64,000 nucleotides of DNA, taken from contig CANMIH010000012.1 in NCBI GenBank assembly GCA_947497905.1, positions 62,001 to 126,000 on the forward strand, written 5' to 3'. Below are positions 51,646-61,417 of the stretch, piece after piece (the stretch's first letter is position 1; every line of letters starts with the position of its first letter). The notes under the pieces were generated by a model. The model made no database searches, was not told the origin of the DNA, and saw only the letters and a list, made by a program, of their open reading frames with translations. The position numbers and the translations under genes are program-made. This DNA is from an uncultured Pelagimonas sp. Lineage in GTDB: Bacteria; Pseudomonadota; Alphaproteobacteria; Rhodobacterales; Rhodobacteraceae.

Positions 51646-52538
51646 TTCAGGCCCTCGGCGCTTGCGGTTTTATCGCCGTATTGCACAAATGGGCGCTCAT
51701 CATCAGTCAAGATCGTAACTTTACGCGCGTCGTCATCGTCATGCAGATCCGCACCACCCAGCGTGATATGTCGCAGCACACCGCCAAAGGCCGCTTCGAG
51801 ATTTTCTCGGGTGAAGGTCGTCTCAGTCAGCCCATGCGCCAAAACCGTTCCTTTCACCAAGACTGTACGGTCGCAGAACTCAGGCACTGATCCAAGGTTG
51901 TGTGTAGAAACCAGCATCACGCGCCCTTCTTCACGCAACGAGCGCAGTAGGGAAACAATTTGCTCTTCGGTCTTCACGTCAACGCCGGTGAAAGGTTCGT
52001 CCAGCAAAATCACCTGACCATCCTGCGCAAGCGCACGCGCAAGAAACACACGCTTTTTTTGCCCGCCAGACAGCTCACCGATCTGACGGTGCCGAAAATC
52101 AAGCATATTGACCCGGTCTAGAGCCGCATCTACCGCTTCACGATCGGCTTTAGCTGGACGACGCAGGAAACCCATATGACCGTACCGTCCCATCATCACG
52201 ACATCTTCGACCAGGACGGGGAACGACCAATCAACATCCTCAGACTGCGGAACATATGACACGAGGTTCTTCTTCAGAGCCTCAGACATGCTGAGACCAA
52301 GCAGGCTGATCTCACCTTTGGCAACAGGCACAAACCCCATAATGGCTTTGAATAGGGTCGATTTCCCGGCGCCATTCACGCCAACAAGTGCGGTCACTGT
52401 CCCACGCGGGATTTCAAATGTGGCGTTGCGCAGCGCGGTAAGCCCATTGCGGTACGTGACAGTGACATCTCGGGCCATGATGCCTGAATCTGCGCTGGTG
52501 GTTTTGGCGGAATGCATCTGCTGAAATTCGTCTTTCAT
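51642..52538 (-). CDS. sitB: Mn/Zn/Fe ABC transporter ATP-binding protein
   Basis: Cytoplasmic ABC ATPase of 298 residues: Walker [11 protein letters not shown]-loop [15 protein letters not shown], signature [15 protein letters not shown], Walker [13 protein letters not shown] and H-loop VSTHNLGSV. The Q-loop sequence is typical of Mn/Zn uptake ATPases. After about residue 240 there is an extra acidic tail ([20 protein letters not shown]). The ATG at 52538 is preferred; an ATG at 52616 follows the binding-protein stop immediately but would place the start inside a strong hairpin. Translation from 52517 is also possible. Confidence 0.87.
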   Translation of the reverse strand: MKDEFQQMHSAKTTSADSGIMARDVTVTYRNGLTALRNATFEIPRGTVTALVGVNGAGKSTLFKAIMGFVPVAKGEISLLGLSMSEALKKNLVSYVPQSEDVDWSFPVLVEDVVMMGRYGHMGFLRRPAKADREAVDAALDRVNMLDFRHRQIGELSGGQKKRVFLARALAQDGQVILLDEPFTGVDVKTEEQIVSLLRSLREEGRVMLVSTHNLGSVPEFCDRTVLVKGTVLAHGLTETTFTRENLEAAFGGVLRHITLGGADLHDDDDARKVTILTDDERPFVQYGDKTASAEGLK

Positions 52539-52574
52539 AGTGATCTTTCTACCGGAAGGGACGGCGCCCGGAGA

Positions 52575-52615
52575 TGAAGGCTCTCTCAGATCAGATGGAT
52601 CCAAGAGAGCCTTCA
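52575..52615 (-). other. Intercistronic hairpin between binding-protein and ATPase genes
   Basis: TGAAGGCTCTCT (52575-52586) / AGAGAGCCTTCA (52604-52615), perfect 12-bp arms and a 17-nt loop, starting 1 bp past the binding-protein stop. No T-run follows. It probably stabilises the upstream mRNA segment and lowers expression of the membrane components. Confidence 0.7.
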
Positions 52616-52616
52616 T

Positions 52617-53522
52617 TCAATTTGAACCTGCCGTCAGGCCATTGACCACGGTCTGCGAGGTCACTTTGAGCAAATCCAGGTAGGTTGGTACCGCGCCATT
52701 TGGTTCAGACAAGCTATCAACGTAGAGAACGCCGCCATAATGGGCCCCGGTTTCGCGGGCCACCTGCGAGGCAGGTGCGGTATTCACTGTGCTTTCACAG
52801 AACACCACAGGGATGTCATTGTCCCGCACACCGTCGATAACCTTACGCACCTGCTGGGGGGTGCCCATCTGATCCGCATTCATCGGCCAGAGATACAGCT
52901 CTTTCATGCCAAAATCTCGGGCCAGATAGCTAAAGGCGCCTTCACAAGTTACCAACCAGCGTTGCGCCTCGGGGATCTGGGCGATCTCCTGCCGCAATGG
53001 CTCAAGTGTCTCTTGCAGCGCATTTTTATAAGCTTCGGCATTGGCCGTATAAATCGCTTCGTTCTTTGGATCGTTAGCGACAAAGGCGGCAAGAATGTTG
53101 TCGATGTAGATCAGAGCGTTTTCCAAACCCATCCAAGCATGGGGGTTTGGCAGACCTTCATAAGCGCCCTCCGCAATTGCAATTGGATGAATACCCTCGG
53201 TCAATGTCGCCGACGGCACATCGCCAAGGTTTGCGAGAAACTGTTCAAACCAAAGTTCAAGGTTCATCCCGTTCCACAGGATCAGATCCGCATCCAAGGC
53301 CCGGACAATGTCTTTTGGCGTAGGTTGGTAGCCGTGGATTTCTGCACCGGGTTTTGTAATCGAGACCACGTCCGCCGCATCTCCGGCCACTTGGCTCGCC
53401 ATATCCGCAAGAACGGTGAATGTCGTGACAACTTTCATCCGCTCTTCATCGGAAAGGGCTGGACCAGCGAACAGAGCAGTTGCGACAGCGGTCCCCAGAA
53501 GGTGTTGATACATTTTGGTCAT
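52617..53522 (-). CDS. sitA: Mn/Zn/Fe ABC transporter substrate-binding protein
   Basis: Periplasmic cluster A-I (TroA/MntC type) binding protein of 301 residues. A signal peptide (LLGTAVATALFAGPALSDEE) is followed by the metal ligands: His in GAEIHGYQPTPKDI, His in LPNPHAWMGLENA, Glu in PVVFCESTVNTAP and Asp in VLYVDSLSEPNG. The His, His, Glu, Asp set is that of Mn/Fe-binding members; the His-rich loop of ZnuA proteins is absent. AGAGGAA precedes the ATG at 53522. Divergent from the Mur-like gene across two palindromes, it is probably repressed by Mn-loaded Mur. Confidence 0.88.
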   Translation of the reverse strand: MTKMYQHLLGTAVATALFAGPALSDEERMKVVTTFTVLADMASQVAGDAADVVSITKPGAEIHGYQPTPKDIVRALDADLILWNGMNLELWFEQFLANLGDVPSATLTEGIHPIAIAEGAYEGLPNPHAWMGLENALIYIDNILAAFVANDPKNEAIYTANAEAYKNALQETLEPLRQEIAQIPEAQRWLVTCEGAFSYLARDFGMKELYLWPMNADQMGTPQQVRKVIDGVRDNDIPVVFCESTVNTAPASQVARETGAHYGGVLYVDSLSEPNGAVPTYLDLLKVTSQTVVNGLTAGSN

Positions 53523-53572
53523 GAAATTCCTCTCTTGGCGCATCGGCCACTCATCTTTTGAGGCCCACGAAA

Positions 53573-53589
53573 TTGCGAGTGAGTCGCAA
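53573..53589. promoter_or_regulatory. Candidate Mur box 1
   Basis: TTGCGA-GTGAG-TCGCAA, a perfect 6-5-6 palindrome 51 bp upstream of the binding-protein start. The TTGC(A/G)A-N5-TCGCAA pattern recurs at box 2. Confidence 0.65.
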
Positions 53590-53621
53590 CTTGAGCGCTG
53601 TTGGGCCAAGGCCTAACCCAC

Positions 53622-53638
53622 TTGCAATTCACTCGCAA
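53622..53638. promoter_or_regulatory. Candidate Mur box 2
   Basis: TTGCAA-TTCAC-TCGCAA, the same half-sites and spacing as box 1 with one mismatch. Its centre is 49 bp from box 1. It lies nearer the divergent Mur-like gene. Confidence 0.62.
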
Positions 53639-53783
53639 CAAAAATATCGCAAGCCGTCTGATTTGCCTTTAGCCGAGGAACATTTGATGGAAGAGGATGA
53701 CCTTTCTCAAAGGCTATGTTAGGTCAGTCCTCCAGCGGACTCGGTGCTTTCCTACGGATGATCGATCGCTTTGGGTGCGAAAC

Positions 53784-54218
53784 ATGGGTGACAGAACAGT
53801 GCCAAATCAGGAAAGTCTCATCGATAGATGTCGTCAAATCGGTCTGCGGATAACCGGCCCAAGACGTGTTATCCTTCAGGTGCTTGAAGAGGCAGATGAT
53901 CACCCCGACGTCGAAGAGCTGCATCGACGCATTCTAAAAACCGATGCTCAGGTCAATATTGCCACAGTGTATCGCACCATGAATCTGTTGGCAGAGCATG
54001 GCCTGATCGAACGACATACTTTTGACGATGGCCGCTTGCGCTATGAGGCCGCGCCAGAGGAACACCATGATCACTTTATCAATACAGACACCGGCGAAGT
54101 GATCGAGTTTCGTTCAGACGAAATCGAGCGCCTTCAGGAAGAAATCGCGCGACAATATGGCTTCGAAATTGTCAGCCATCGCCTTGAAATCTATGTAAAG
54201 CCACTCTCCAAGACTTAA
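53784..54218 (+). CDS. mur: Fur-family regulator, Mur type
   Basis: Regulator of 144 residues. The winged HTH (LRITGPRRVILQVLEEADDH, then INIATVYRTMNLL-type recognition region seen as NIATVYRTMNLLAEHGL) is followed by the metal-sensing HHDHFINTDTGEVIEF. The usual Cys-x-x-Cys structural zinc motifs are absent, as in alphaproteobacterial Fur/Mur proteins. Divergent orientation to a sitABCD-like operon across two palindromes favours the manganese-responsive Mur role over iron-sensing Fur. The ATG at 53784 gives a family-like N-terminus but has only GGGTG upstream; the frame is open further back. Confidence 0.82.
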   Translation: MGDRTVPNQESLIDRCRQIGLRITGPRRVILQVLEEADDHPDVEELHRRILKTDAQVNIATVYRTMNLLAEHGLIERHTFDDGRLRYEAAPEEHHDHFINTDTGEVIEFRSDEIERLQEEIARQYGFEIVSHRLEIYVKPLSKT

Positions 54219-54567
54219 AACGTCAACCACACCGATTGTGCTCTGAGCGGTCAAACACACTGCCTAAGTCAGTCGAGCGCGCAAAATTTGCTCAGCTCAA
54301 GATGAGCAACACATAGTTTGCCAAGAAGGTTCACCTTGATTGCGAATGATCTTGCATTCTTGGCACACACTGCGTTCCACCAGATCGATGAAAGACAATT
54401 CTGAATTGGGAGAGCCAAAGCTTAGGAAACTCATCAAGGTTCATCAAAAGTGTCTTGACCCCGCCAGCCGAGCTTCTAAAGCAAGGATCATAGCGTGCGC
54501 ATTGCTGCCTCTGGATCTACCAGAGAACGCATCACGCCGACCTTCGATGGGACATGGGATCTGAGTG
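54219..54567. other. Intergenic region before the flavin reductase gene
   Basis: 349 bp with no supported gene. A frame at 54340-54564 shows no domain, signal or ribosome site. No strong hairpin or palindrome was seen, and the flavin reductase promoter must lie here. Confidence 0.4.
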
Positions 54568-55053
54568 ATGCAACAGTTCGACCCTGCTTTGGATTCGCGC
54601 GCCTTTCGCGACGCGCTTGGCGCTTTTGCAACGGGTGTAACAATCATCACCACCTCCAGTGAGGACGGCCCAGTTGGCATCACGGCTAGCAGCTTTGCAA
54701 GCCTGTCCTTAGACCCGCCTTTGGTCTTGTGGTCCCCTGCCAAAACCTCAAACCGATTTGTCTACTTTCGCCACGCCCAACATTACGCCATCCATGTCTT
54801 AGATGGGCATCAGCAACAGGTATGTAATGCCTTCGCACGAGAGCGTCACGCATTCGACGGTTTGGACTGGAACGAAGACGAACAAGGCGTTCCGCTTATC
54901 AACGGATGCCTGGCCCGGTTTGACTGCACGCAAGAAGCCGTTCACGACGGCGGCGATCACGTAATTATTGTCGGTCGGGTGACACAGGCAAGCTTTCGTC
55001 CTGGTATCCCACTCCTGTTTCAAGCAGGGCGATTTGTCAGTATCAAGGGCTAG
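54568..55053 (+). CDS. Flavin reductase family protein (FMN-binding, HpaC-like)
   Basis: Soluble protein of 161 residues of the flavin reductase-like, FMN-binding fold. FRDALGAFATGVTIITTSSE and GITASSFASLSLDPPLVLWS are the conserved N-terminal segments that bind the flavin, and GDHVIIVGRVTQASFRPGIP, ending near LFQAGRF, is the typical C-terminus. Such proteins reduce FMN or FAD with NAD(P)H for a partner monooxygenase; none is adjacent, so the partner is elsewhere. The ATG at 54568 is used instead of a GTG one codon earlier. It stands alone. Confidence 0.85.
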   Translation: MQQFDPALDSRAFRDALGAFATGVTIITTSSEDGPVGITASSFASLSLDPPLVLWSPAKTSNRFVYFRHAQHYAIHVLDGHQQQVCNAFARERHAFDGLDWNEDEQGVPLINGCLARFDCTQEAVHDGGDHVIIVGRVTQASFRPGIPLLFQAGRFVSIKG

Positions 55054-55550
55054 AGAACAGACGATCCCGCTACGCAACGCCGCGAGACCGAGGCATTTTC
55101 TGGTGACTTGTTAAAATTTTCCGAATATGCGTTAGCGGTAACAGATTCAATTATCTAAAGCATAACGCTTTGAAGCTGGCAGCCAAGAAATCGCTCAACC
55201 CTTTGTTTTAATTCTATTTCCCATCCAGTCGATCTGACCAACGGGTAACAACCCTAGGCATCAATCAGCGATCGCCTGTTAGCTGCACCACATTCTTCCG
55301 ACTGAAACATCTGCATGTTTCCACCTTGGTAAGAACTTCATGCAACCGTCTTGCCCAGAATTTACTCTGGGACTTCTATTCATGTTCTCTGACAACGCCT
55401 TTCAGGCAAGAGACATTACCTCGACCGGTCTTCACACCTGCGCAACTGCGACGGGAGCCGATGTGACGCCCAATCTTCGAGCCCATTTGTGCCGCCACAT
55501 CACGACTTTGCCCGCGCTTCGCCGAGCAATGCAAGACTACAGGTAAAATC
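55054..55550. other. Intergenic region before the large chemoreceptor gene
   Basis: 497 bp without a gene I can support. A 68-codon frame (55340-55546) ends just before the chemoreceptor start but has no recognisable domain. An imperfect long-range repeat GCGTTA / TAACGC flanks about 55130-55170. The promoter of the chemoreceptor must lie here. Confidence 0.4.
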
Positions 55551-58178
55551 ATGTCAGCCGAAACTACAAAACTCAAAAGACGCTTCCGCTCACCTCTGTC
55601 CAGCATTGGGGCCAAACTAACGCTTGTCTTACTGGCCCTCGGAGCCGCGGCTGTGATGATCAGCGTCGTGGCCTCTTTAGTCTTCCAGAATGTGGCCAGA
55701 GACATGGATCGGCTGACACATGTCAAACTACCTGCGCTCGAACTCTCAAACAGCATGACCGCCGCATCAAGTTCCATCAAAGATGCGATGACAAAAGCCC
55801 TATTGGTTGAATCACTGGTAGAACTGGACGCAAGCGAAAGCCAGATCTCAGAAAAGGTTTCGCATCTGCGTGAGCTGGTCAGTCAAATGCCTGAGGAAAC
55901 ACGGGGCGAATTCTCAACCGATGTAGAGACAGCGGCCCAATCTCTCGAAAAGCTTGTGATGGTCAAGCGGCAGGCCTTTCGCAATCAGGAATGGATCCAA
56001 AGTCAGGTAGCAGACCTACAGTCAAATAGCACCGCGCTCCAAAATCACCTCTCGGTATTGGCTGGTGAAGCTTATGAGCACCTGAGCACCGGAGGGAACA
56101 CAACAATTTCGTCGGTGGGCGCAACGCTTGACGATCTGGTCAATGTCCAATTTGGCGCCTTGCAGACCCTTTTAGAAACCCAAGCAAACATCAATATGAT
56201 GTCAGGTGTAGCCCTTGCGATCGGCACCGAAAAAGACGCCGAAATTCAAAATCTTCTCCGTGACATCGGCAACGCCACATCAGCGCGACTGGCAACCGTC
56301 ATCACGCAGCTCGAAGTAAACGAAGCTTTGATGGTGGATGTTGAAGTCCTCTACCAAGCTGCCGACAGTTTCGGTTTGGCCGTTCTTATGGGCGCCGGCC
56401 AGACCACAGCCATGAGGCGCGACATTCTGAAAGCCCGCGCAGCATCAAGTGAAGCGTTGAACATGGCGCTTGATGATATGGTTATCTCGCTCAGCATTGC
56501 TGCGAGTGAAGCCAGTGATGACAATAAACAGGCCATTCAGGATCTACTCAACAATGAGGTTGGCGTCCTCCGCGCCCTGTTGGAATTCAATGGCTGGCTG
56601 GGCGAGTTTCAGTTGGCAGCGCTCACAGTGGTGGGAGCAAACACAGCAGCAGAAGTACGGAGTGCAGCCCCTGCGCTTCAAGAAGCTGCGAACTACCTAG
56701 CGGGTTTGGCTGAGCTCGATCAAAGCGAGGGTATGGCTCAATCCTTGGCCGCATTCGCCGCCATGGCAGATCCCGAACAAGGGCTTGCCGCTTTCAAACA
56801 ATCCGCGTTGCAAGCCAATGAAGGGGCCATGCAGGCGTCGCATGAAACCGCCGCAGCGGTACTGCAGATTGCCAGCCGAGCCGTTGCTGCAGGCAGTGCA
56901 AGTCAGGCAGATATCGCATCCATGGCTCAGAAAATCGAAAGCGAAATCACCAGCGCAGACACCCAAATGCGTACCCTTCTTGCGGTTGCCGCCGGTGTTC
57001 TCATTGTATCGCTGTTTCTCACGCGGCTCCTCATCCAGCGCCCGCTCCGTCGGATCAGTCAGACCACTGAGCGCCTTGCCCAAGGGGATCTGGCACCTGT
57101 GACTGGATTTGAACGCGCGGGTGATGAAATCTATCGCATTGCGCAGGCCCTATCGGTCTTCCGCAATGGTTTGGCGGAACGTGAAGAGTCCAATCACTTG
57201 ATCGAAACAGAACGCGCAGAACGACAGGCGGAACAGGACGCGGCCGTCACCGCCATTGGTGCGGGATTGGCCAGCATGTCACAGGGCGATCTCAGCGCCC
57301 GCATCACGCAGCAGATGTCTGGTGGGTATCAAAAACTTGCCGACGATTTTAACACGGCGATCAAACAGCTGTCTGACTCGCTGTCTGAAATCCTCAATGC
57401 CTCGAATAGCATCCACACCAGCAGCACCGATATCCAACGTGCCGCAGATGACCTGTCGCAACGGACTGAGAACCAGGCCGCCGCCTTGGAAGAAACAGCC
57501 GCCGCGCTTCAGCACTTGGGTGAAGGCGTGTCATCGGCCGCAAGCGGCACCCGCAACGTAGAAACGTCGATGCAATCTGCCAAAGCAGAAGCTGAAAAAA
57601 GCACCGATGTGATGAACACCGCCGTTGGGGCCATGTCGAACATCGAAGACAGCTCGAAGCAGATCGCGCAGATTGTGAACGTGATTGATGATATCGCCTT
57701 CCAAACCAACCTTCTGGCGCTCAACGCCGGTGTAGAAGCAGCGCGCGCCGGCGAGGCTGGCAAAGGGTTTGCCGTCGTCGCCTCAGAAGTCCGCGCCCTC
57801 GCGCAGCGGTCGTCTGAATCCGCGCTTGAGATCAAATCGCTGATTACTGCAAGCTCGGACCATGTCGAACGTGGCGTGGATTTGGTGAGCAAAGCCGGAG
57901 AATCGCTCGGATCGATCCAGGAACGCATCGGAGAAATTTCGACCCTCATGACCGAGATCGCGGAAATCGCCAGCGATCAGTCACATGGGTTGAACGAGAT
58001 CAACACGAGCATGGATCAGCTCGACAAGATGACCCAACAGAACGCTGGAATGGTGGTCGAAACCACGGGCTCGGCAACTCAGCTCAACCAGCATGCATCG
58101 AAACTGGCGCATCTGGCCGGTCAATTCAGCCACAGTTCGTCAGAACAGGAAGAGAGCGATACCCGCACAGCGGCCTGA
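55551..58178 (+). CDS. Methyl-accepting chemotaxis protein with large helical (HBM-like) sensor
   Basis: Chemoreceptor of 875 residues. TM1 lies at about 22-44 ([20 protein letters not shown]) and TM2 at about 475-495. The 430-residue periplasmic region between them is almost entirely helical and Ala/Glu/Gln-rich, about the size of a double four-helix (HBM-type) sensor. A HAMP domain ([20 protein letters not shown]) and a second HAMP-like segment ([20 protein letters not shown]) follow, then the methylation helices and the canonical tip [50 protein letters not shown] precedes the ATG. HBM sensors often bind organic acids or aromatic compounds; the ligand here is unknown. No C-terminal pentapeptide. 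Confidence 0.9.
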   Translation: MSAETTKLKRRFRSPLSSIGAKLTLVLLALGAAAVMISVVASLVFQNVARDMDRLTHVKLPALELSNSMTAASSSIKDAMTKALLVESLVELDASESQISEKVSHLRELVSQMPEETRGEFSTDVETAAQSLEKLVMVKRQAFRNQEWIQSQVADLQSNSTALQNHLSVLAGEAYEHLSTGGNTTISSVGATLDDLVNVQFGALQTLLETQANINMMSGVALAIGTEKDAEIQNLLRDIGNATSARLATVITQLEVNEALMVDVEVLYQAADSFGLAVLMGAGQTTAMRRDILKARAASSEALNMALDDMVISLSIAASEASDDNKQAIQDLLNNEVGVLRALLEFNGWLGEFQLAALTVVGANTAAEVRSAAPALQEAANYLAGLAELDQSEGMAQSLAAFAAMADPEQGLAAFKQSALQANEGAMQASHETAAAVLQIASRAVAAGSASQADIASMAQKIESEITSADTQMRTLLAVAAGVLIVSLFLTRLLIQRPLRRISQTTERLAQGDLAPVTGFERAGDEIYRIAQALSVFRNGLAEREESNHLIETERAERQAEQDAAVTAIGAGLASMSQGDLSARITQQMSGGYQKLADDFNTAIKQLSDSLSEILNASNSIHTSSTDIQRAADDLSQRTENQAAALEETAAALQHLGEGVSSAASGTRNVETSMQSAKAEAEKSTDVMNTAVGAMSNIEDSSKQIAQIVNVIDDIAFQTNLLALNAGVEAARAGEAGKGFAVVASEVRALAQRSSESALEIKSLITASSDHVERGVDLVSKAGESLGSIQERIGEISTLMTEIAEIASDQSHGLNEINTSMDQLDKMTQQNAGMVVETTGSATQLNQHASKLAHLAGQFSHSSSEQEESDTRTAA

Positions 58179-58213
58179 TCAGACTAAATTCACCAGCGTC
58201 TGTGCCCTCGCGG

Positions 58214-59236
58214 TCAGGCGCTGGTGCGCACCATAAGGTGGCCATCAAAGCGGGTAAGATCCTCGGCGACCTCGCCGCCCTTCAAGACCGCGACCAAGGC
58301 ATTGGCCATATCGGTCAAAGGCTGACGATACGTTGTAAGTTGATAATGCGGGCCTGCGGCCTGAGGCACGTCGTCAAACCCAGTGATGGCTATGTCTTCC
58401 GGAACACGCAGACCCAGCTCATACCGCACAACATCCATCGCCCCCATCGCAAGTGAATCGTTCTCGCAGACAATCACATCCGGGCGATCAGACGGTGCCA
58501 ACTGTTTCAGATAATCGCGGGTTTCAATAAACGCCAAATGCGGATCATATGCCGGTACCGAGATCCAATGCGGTGTTTCCCCCCAGGCATCGGTCCAAAG
58601 CTTCAGAAAGGTATCTTTTCGGAGCACGTGGGCCGAGGGTGACTGCGGGCCAGCCAAAAACAACGGCTTTCGATACCCTCGTTTGACCACATAATCATAG
58701 ATCATGGTCATTGCATCGCTGTCATCGCAGCAAATCGAAATTGTGTTTTTGTAAGCCGTGTTACGTGCAAACAGAATAAGTTTCTTCACGCGTCGCGCAC
58801 CAAGAGCTGTTTCCAATTCGGTATGATTAAACTTGGTTCCGATTAAAACAGCGGCATCCACGCGACGTTGACTGGCATTTAGCAAGGCCGCGGATGCATC
58901 TTCCTCGCTGATGGTATTGACCAACAAGGTATCCCATCCATTCTTTCTTAGAATGCGGGTCAGGCGCTCCATCATCACAAGCTTATGCGGATTGGCAAAA
59001 TCGTCGATCAACAGGGCCACAAGATTGCTACGATCTGACGCCAGGCTAGAAGCGAGAAGATCCGGCACATAGCCGAGCTTTTCCGCAGCCTCCATGACCT
59101 TTTTGCGGCTCTTGGCCGAGATCGGCGCATCTTTTTTGTAGGCGCGGTTGACTGTCCAACGCGACACCCCTGCCAACTCTGCGACATCATCTGCTGTGAC
59201 GGACCCACCAACGGGCGGCTGGGGTTTTTCCTGCAT
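58214..59236 (-). CDS. LacI family transcriptional regulator
   Basis: Repressor of 340 residues. The N-terminal HTH is VTADDVAELAGVSRWTVNRA, followed by the hinge region SKRSKKVMEAAEKLGY-like SAKSRKKVMEAAEKLGYVPD. The C-terminal periplasmic-binding-protein-like core ends with IAITGFDDVPQAAGPHYQLT. AGGAGGATAC gives an excellent Shine-Dalgarno for the ATG at 59236; the frame extends upstream without support. It is divergent from a sugar/polyol dehydrogenase and ABC importer operon, and two LacI-type palindromes lie in the gap. Inducer probably the transported sugar or an early catabolite. Confidence 0.9.
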   Translation of the reverse strand: MQEKPQPPVGGSVTADDVAELAGVSRWTVNRAYKKDAPISAKSRKKVMEAAEKLGYVPDLLASSLASDRSNLVALLIDDFANPHKLVMMERLTRILRKNGWDTLLVNTISEEDASAALLNASQRRVDAAVLIGTKFNHTELETALGARRVKKLILFARNTAYKNTISICCDDSDAMTMIYDYVVKRGYRKPLFLAGPQSPSAHVLRKDTFLKLWTDAWGETPHWISVPAYDPHLAFIETRDYLKQLAPSDRPDVIVCENDSLAMGAMDVVRYELGLRVPEDIAITGFDDVPQAAGPHYQLTTYRQPLTDMANALVAVLKGGEVAEDLTRFDGHLMVRTSA

Positions 59237-59286
59237 AGTATCCTCCTGACACGACGCTACCGAGAAAATCAAGTCTGTCCACCAAA

Positions 59287-59302
59287 ATGCACGCGCGAGC
59301 AA
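59287..59302. promoter_or_regulatory. LacI operator 1
   Basis: ATGCACGCGCGAGCAA reads on the minus strand as TTGCTCGCGCGTGCAT, matching operator 2 at 13 of 16 positions with the CG centre common to LacI-family sites. Confidence 0.6.
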
Positions 59303-59309
59303 ATATTTC

Positions 59310-59325
59310 TTGCACGCGAGTGCAA
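59310..59325. promoter_or_regulatory. LacI operator 2
   Basis: TTGCAC-GCGA-GTGCAA, a perfect 6-bp dyad with a central CG, typical of LacI-family operators. It lies 45 bp before the dehydrogenase start and 23 bp (about two helical turns) from operator 1. Confidence 0.72.
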
Positions 59326-59369
59326 AACACTCTTAGTTGAAGCCGAACCAAGAATCAGGAGAGACCATC

Positions 59370-60368
59370 GTGCTCAAAGTCGGGCTCATCGGCGCAGGCC
59401 GTATTGGCAACGTTCACGCCAAAGCCATCACTTCGCATCCGGGCAGCAATCTGGTTGCTGTCTCTGACGCATTCGCTGAAAACGCCGAAAAGCTGGCTGC
59501 AGAATATGGTATTTCAGCGCGCAGTTCTGATGACATTCTGGCCGATCCGTCCATCGATGCTGTTTTGATTGCAAGCTCGACAGACACGCATTCTGACCTC
59601 ATGGAAGCTGCAACGGCTCAGGGTAAAGCCGTGCTTTGCGAAAAACCTGTGGACCTTAGCCTAGAGCGCGCGAAACAGTGCCAAAACGCCGTAGCCCAAA
59701 CCGGCAAACCGGTCATGATTGGCTTCAACCGTCGCTTTGACCCGAATTTTGCGGCGCTTCAGGCCGCAATTTCCAAGGGTGAGATTGGCAAAACCGAGTT
59801 GCTGGCGATCACATCCTTTGACCCTGCACCGCCACCTGTCAGCTATATCAAAGTCTCAGGCGGACTTTTCCGTGACATGATGATCCATGATTTCGACATG
59901 GCCAACTTCCTCATGGGCGAAGCCCCTGTCACCATCACTGCAACAGGCAGCTCGGTGGTTGACCCGGAAATTGGTGAGGCCGGCGATGTTGACACCGCCG
60001 TTGTCACCATGACCTACGCGGATGGCCGCATCGCCGTGATCAAAAACTCGCGTCGCGCCGTGTACGGTTATGATCAGCGTGTCGAGATCTTAGGGTCCGA
60101 CGGCTTGCTGCAGGCGCAGAATATGCTGGAAAATACTGTGGTAAAGTCCACCGTAGACGGCGTAACCAGCGCCAAACCCACGTATTTTTTCCTCGAGCGG
60201 TATATGTCCGCATATGCGGCGGAATGGGCGGCCTTTGTTGAGGCCTGTGAGGCCAACGCCCCCATGCCCGCGACCTTGGACGAAGGTGTCACAGCCCTGG
60301 CTATGGCCGAAGCTGCAACGCAGTCCGCCAAAACCGGAGCCCCGGTCAAACTCGCTGACTTCATCTAA
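59370..60368 (+). CDS. Gfo/Idh/MocA family oxidoreductase, inositol 2-dehydrogenase-like
   Basis: NAD(P)-dependent dehydrogenase of 332 residues. The Rossmann motif GLIGAGRIGN starts at residue 5, the catalytic Lys lies in VLCEKPVDLS, and the substrate-domain motif is GGLFRDMMIHDFDMANFLMG with the Asp and His of inositol dehydrogenases. GIGFNRRFDP-like MIGFNRRFDPNFAALQ also matches IolG proteins. The start is a GTG at 59370 with AGGAGAG at good spacing. It is the first gene of an operon with a sugar importer and a sugar isomerase. Inositol is likely, but other polyols or sugars fit equally. Confidence 0.85.
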   Translation: MLKVGLIGAGRIGNVHAKAITSHPGSNLVAVSDAFAENAEKLAAEYGISARSSDDILADPSIDAVLIASSTDTHSDLMEAATAQGKAVLCEKPVDLSLERAKQCQNAVAQTGKPVMIGFNRRFDPNFAALQAAISKGEIGKTELLAITSFDPAPPPVSYIKVSGGLFRDMMIHDFDMANFLMGEAPVTITATGSSVVDPEIGEAGDVDTAVVTMTYADGRIAVIKNSRRAVYGYDQRVEILGSDGLLQAQNMLENTVVKSTVDGVTSAKPTYFFLERYMSAYAAEWAAFVEACEANAPMPATLDEGVTALAMAEAATQSAKTGAPVKLADFI

Positions 60369-60372
60369 TTTT

Positions 60373-60403
60373 TTGCCCCAGCCTGTTCTGCAGGTTGGGG
60401 CAA
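60373..60403 (+). other. Hairpin between dehydrogenase and binding-protein genes
   Basis: TTGCCCCAGCCTG (60373-60385) / CAGGTTGGGGCAA (60391-60403), 13-bp arms with one G-U type mismatch and a 5-nt loop, starting 4 bp past the dehydrogenase stop. Probable attenuator or mRNA stability element; no T-run follows. Confidence 0.6.
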
Positions 60404-60477
60404 ATTCTGAAATTCGGCCAAAACCGAATGAAGAGGTGTGAAACCTCATTAAACAAAGCCCTTAGGGAGGAGCTTCT

Positions 60478-61398
60478 ATGAATAGATTTGTGAAAGGTGC
60501 ACTGACCGCGGTTGCAGTTGCCGTTGCCGCACCAGCCATTGCACAGGACATTGTTGTTGTCGCACATGGTCAGGCCAACGACCCTTTCTGGTCGGTTGTG
60601 AAAAACGGTGTTGAAGAAGCGGGCCGTGACACAGGTGTCAACGTTGACTACCGTTCGCCGGAAACCTTTGACATGGTTGCCATGTCTCAGCTGATCGACG
60701 CAGCCGTCAACCAAGAACCCGATGGTCTGATCGTTTCGATCCCAGACGCAGATGCGCTTGGCCCGTCCATCGAACGCGCGGTTGCCGCTGGCATTCCGGT
60801 TATCTCGATCAACTCCGGCTCGGACGTATCCAAAGGCCTTGGTGCTCTGCTGCACGTGGGCCAGGACGAATATGACGCGGGTAAAGCCGCAGGCGAAAAG
60901 CTTGCCGCCATGGGTGGCTCAAACGCCATCTGTGTGAACCAGGAAGTGGGCAATGTCGCGCTTGACCTGCGCTGCGAAGGTTTCGCCGCTGGCTTTGGAG
61001 GAACATCGACCGTTCTGCCAACATCGAACGACCCTGCTGAAGTTCAGGCCAAAGTTTCGGCGGCTCTGGCATCGGACGACGCGATTGATACCATTATGGC
61101 GCTTGGCGCGTCCACCGCAGGTGAGCCTTCGGTTGCTGCGGTAAAAGCGTCGGGTCGTGATGTACAGGTTGCAACCTTCGACATGTCGGCGCCTTTCCTG
61201 CAGTCGATCGTAGACGGTGACGCAGCCTTTGCAATCGACCAGCAGCAGTTCCTTCAAGGCTACCTGTCGGTGAACTTCTTGGGTCTGCACGCCAAATACG
61301 GCCTGATGCCAGGTGGCAACGTGCCTTCGGGTCCGAACCTGATCACAGCAGACAAAGCCGCTCAGGTTGTTGATCTGTCGGCCAAAGGCATCCGTTAA
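60478..61398 (+). CDS. Sugar/polyol ABC transporter substrate-binding protein (RbsB family)
   Basis: Periplasmic protein of 306 residues with a signal peptide (GALTAVAVAVAAPAIAQ). The mature N-terminus DIVVVAHGQANDPFWSVVKN and the later LIVSIPDADALGPSIERAVA are the RbsB-type (Peripla_BP_4) signatures, and SNDPAEVQAKVSAAL with AALKASGRDVQVATFDMS-like VKASGRDVQVATFDMSAPF occupies the hinge and pocket region. GGGAGGAGC precedes the ATG at 60478. The gene is flanked on both sides by strong hairpins, fitting higher expression than the permease. Ligand probably inositol or a related sugar. Confidence 0.88.
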   Translation: MNRFVKGALTAVAVAVAAPAIAQDIVVVAHGQANDPFWSVVKNGVEEAGRDTGVNVDYRSPETFDMVAMSQLIDAAVNQEPDGLIVSIPDADALGPSIERAVAAGIPVISINSGSDVSKGLGALLHVGQDEYDAGKAAGEKLAAMGGSNAICVNQEVGNVALDLRCEGFAAGFGGTSTVLPTSNDPAEVQAKVSAALASDDAIDTIMALGASTAGEPSVAAVKASGRDVQVATFDMSAPFLQSIVDGDAAFAIDQQQFLQGYLSVNFLGLHAKYGLMPGGNVPSGPNLITADKAAQVVDLSAKGIR

Positions 61399-61417
61399 TC
61401 GGCATGTCCGCACATCT

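Noticed and set aside
55340-55546. 68-codon frame ending just before the large chemoreceptor
   Set aside because: No domain and a weak start; possibly only an open stretch in the leader.
58191-58226. Inverted repeat CACCAGCG / CGCTGGTG between the chemoreceptor and LacI genes as terminator
   Set aside because: The right arm lies inside the LacI coding end, the loop is 20 nt and no T-run follows; too weak to call.
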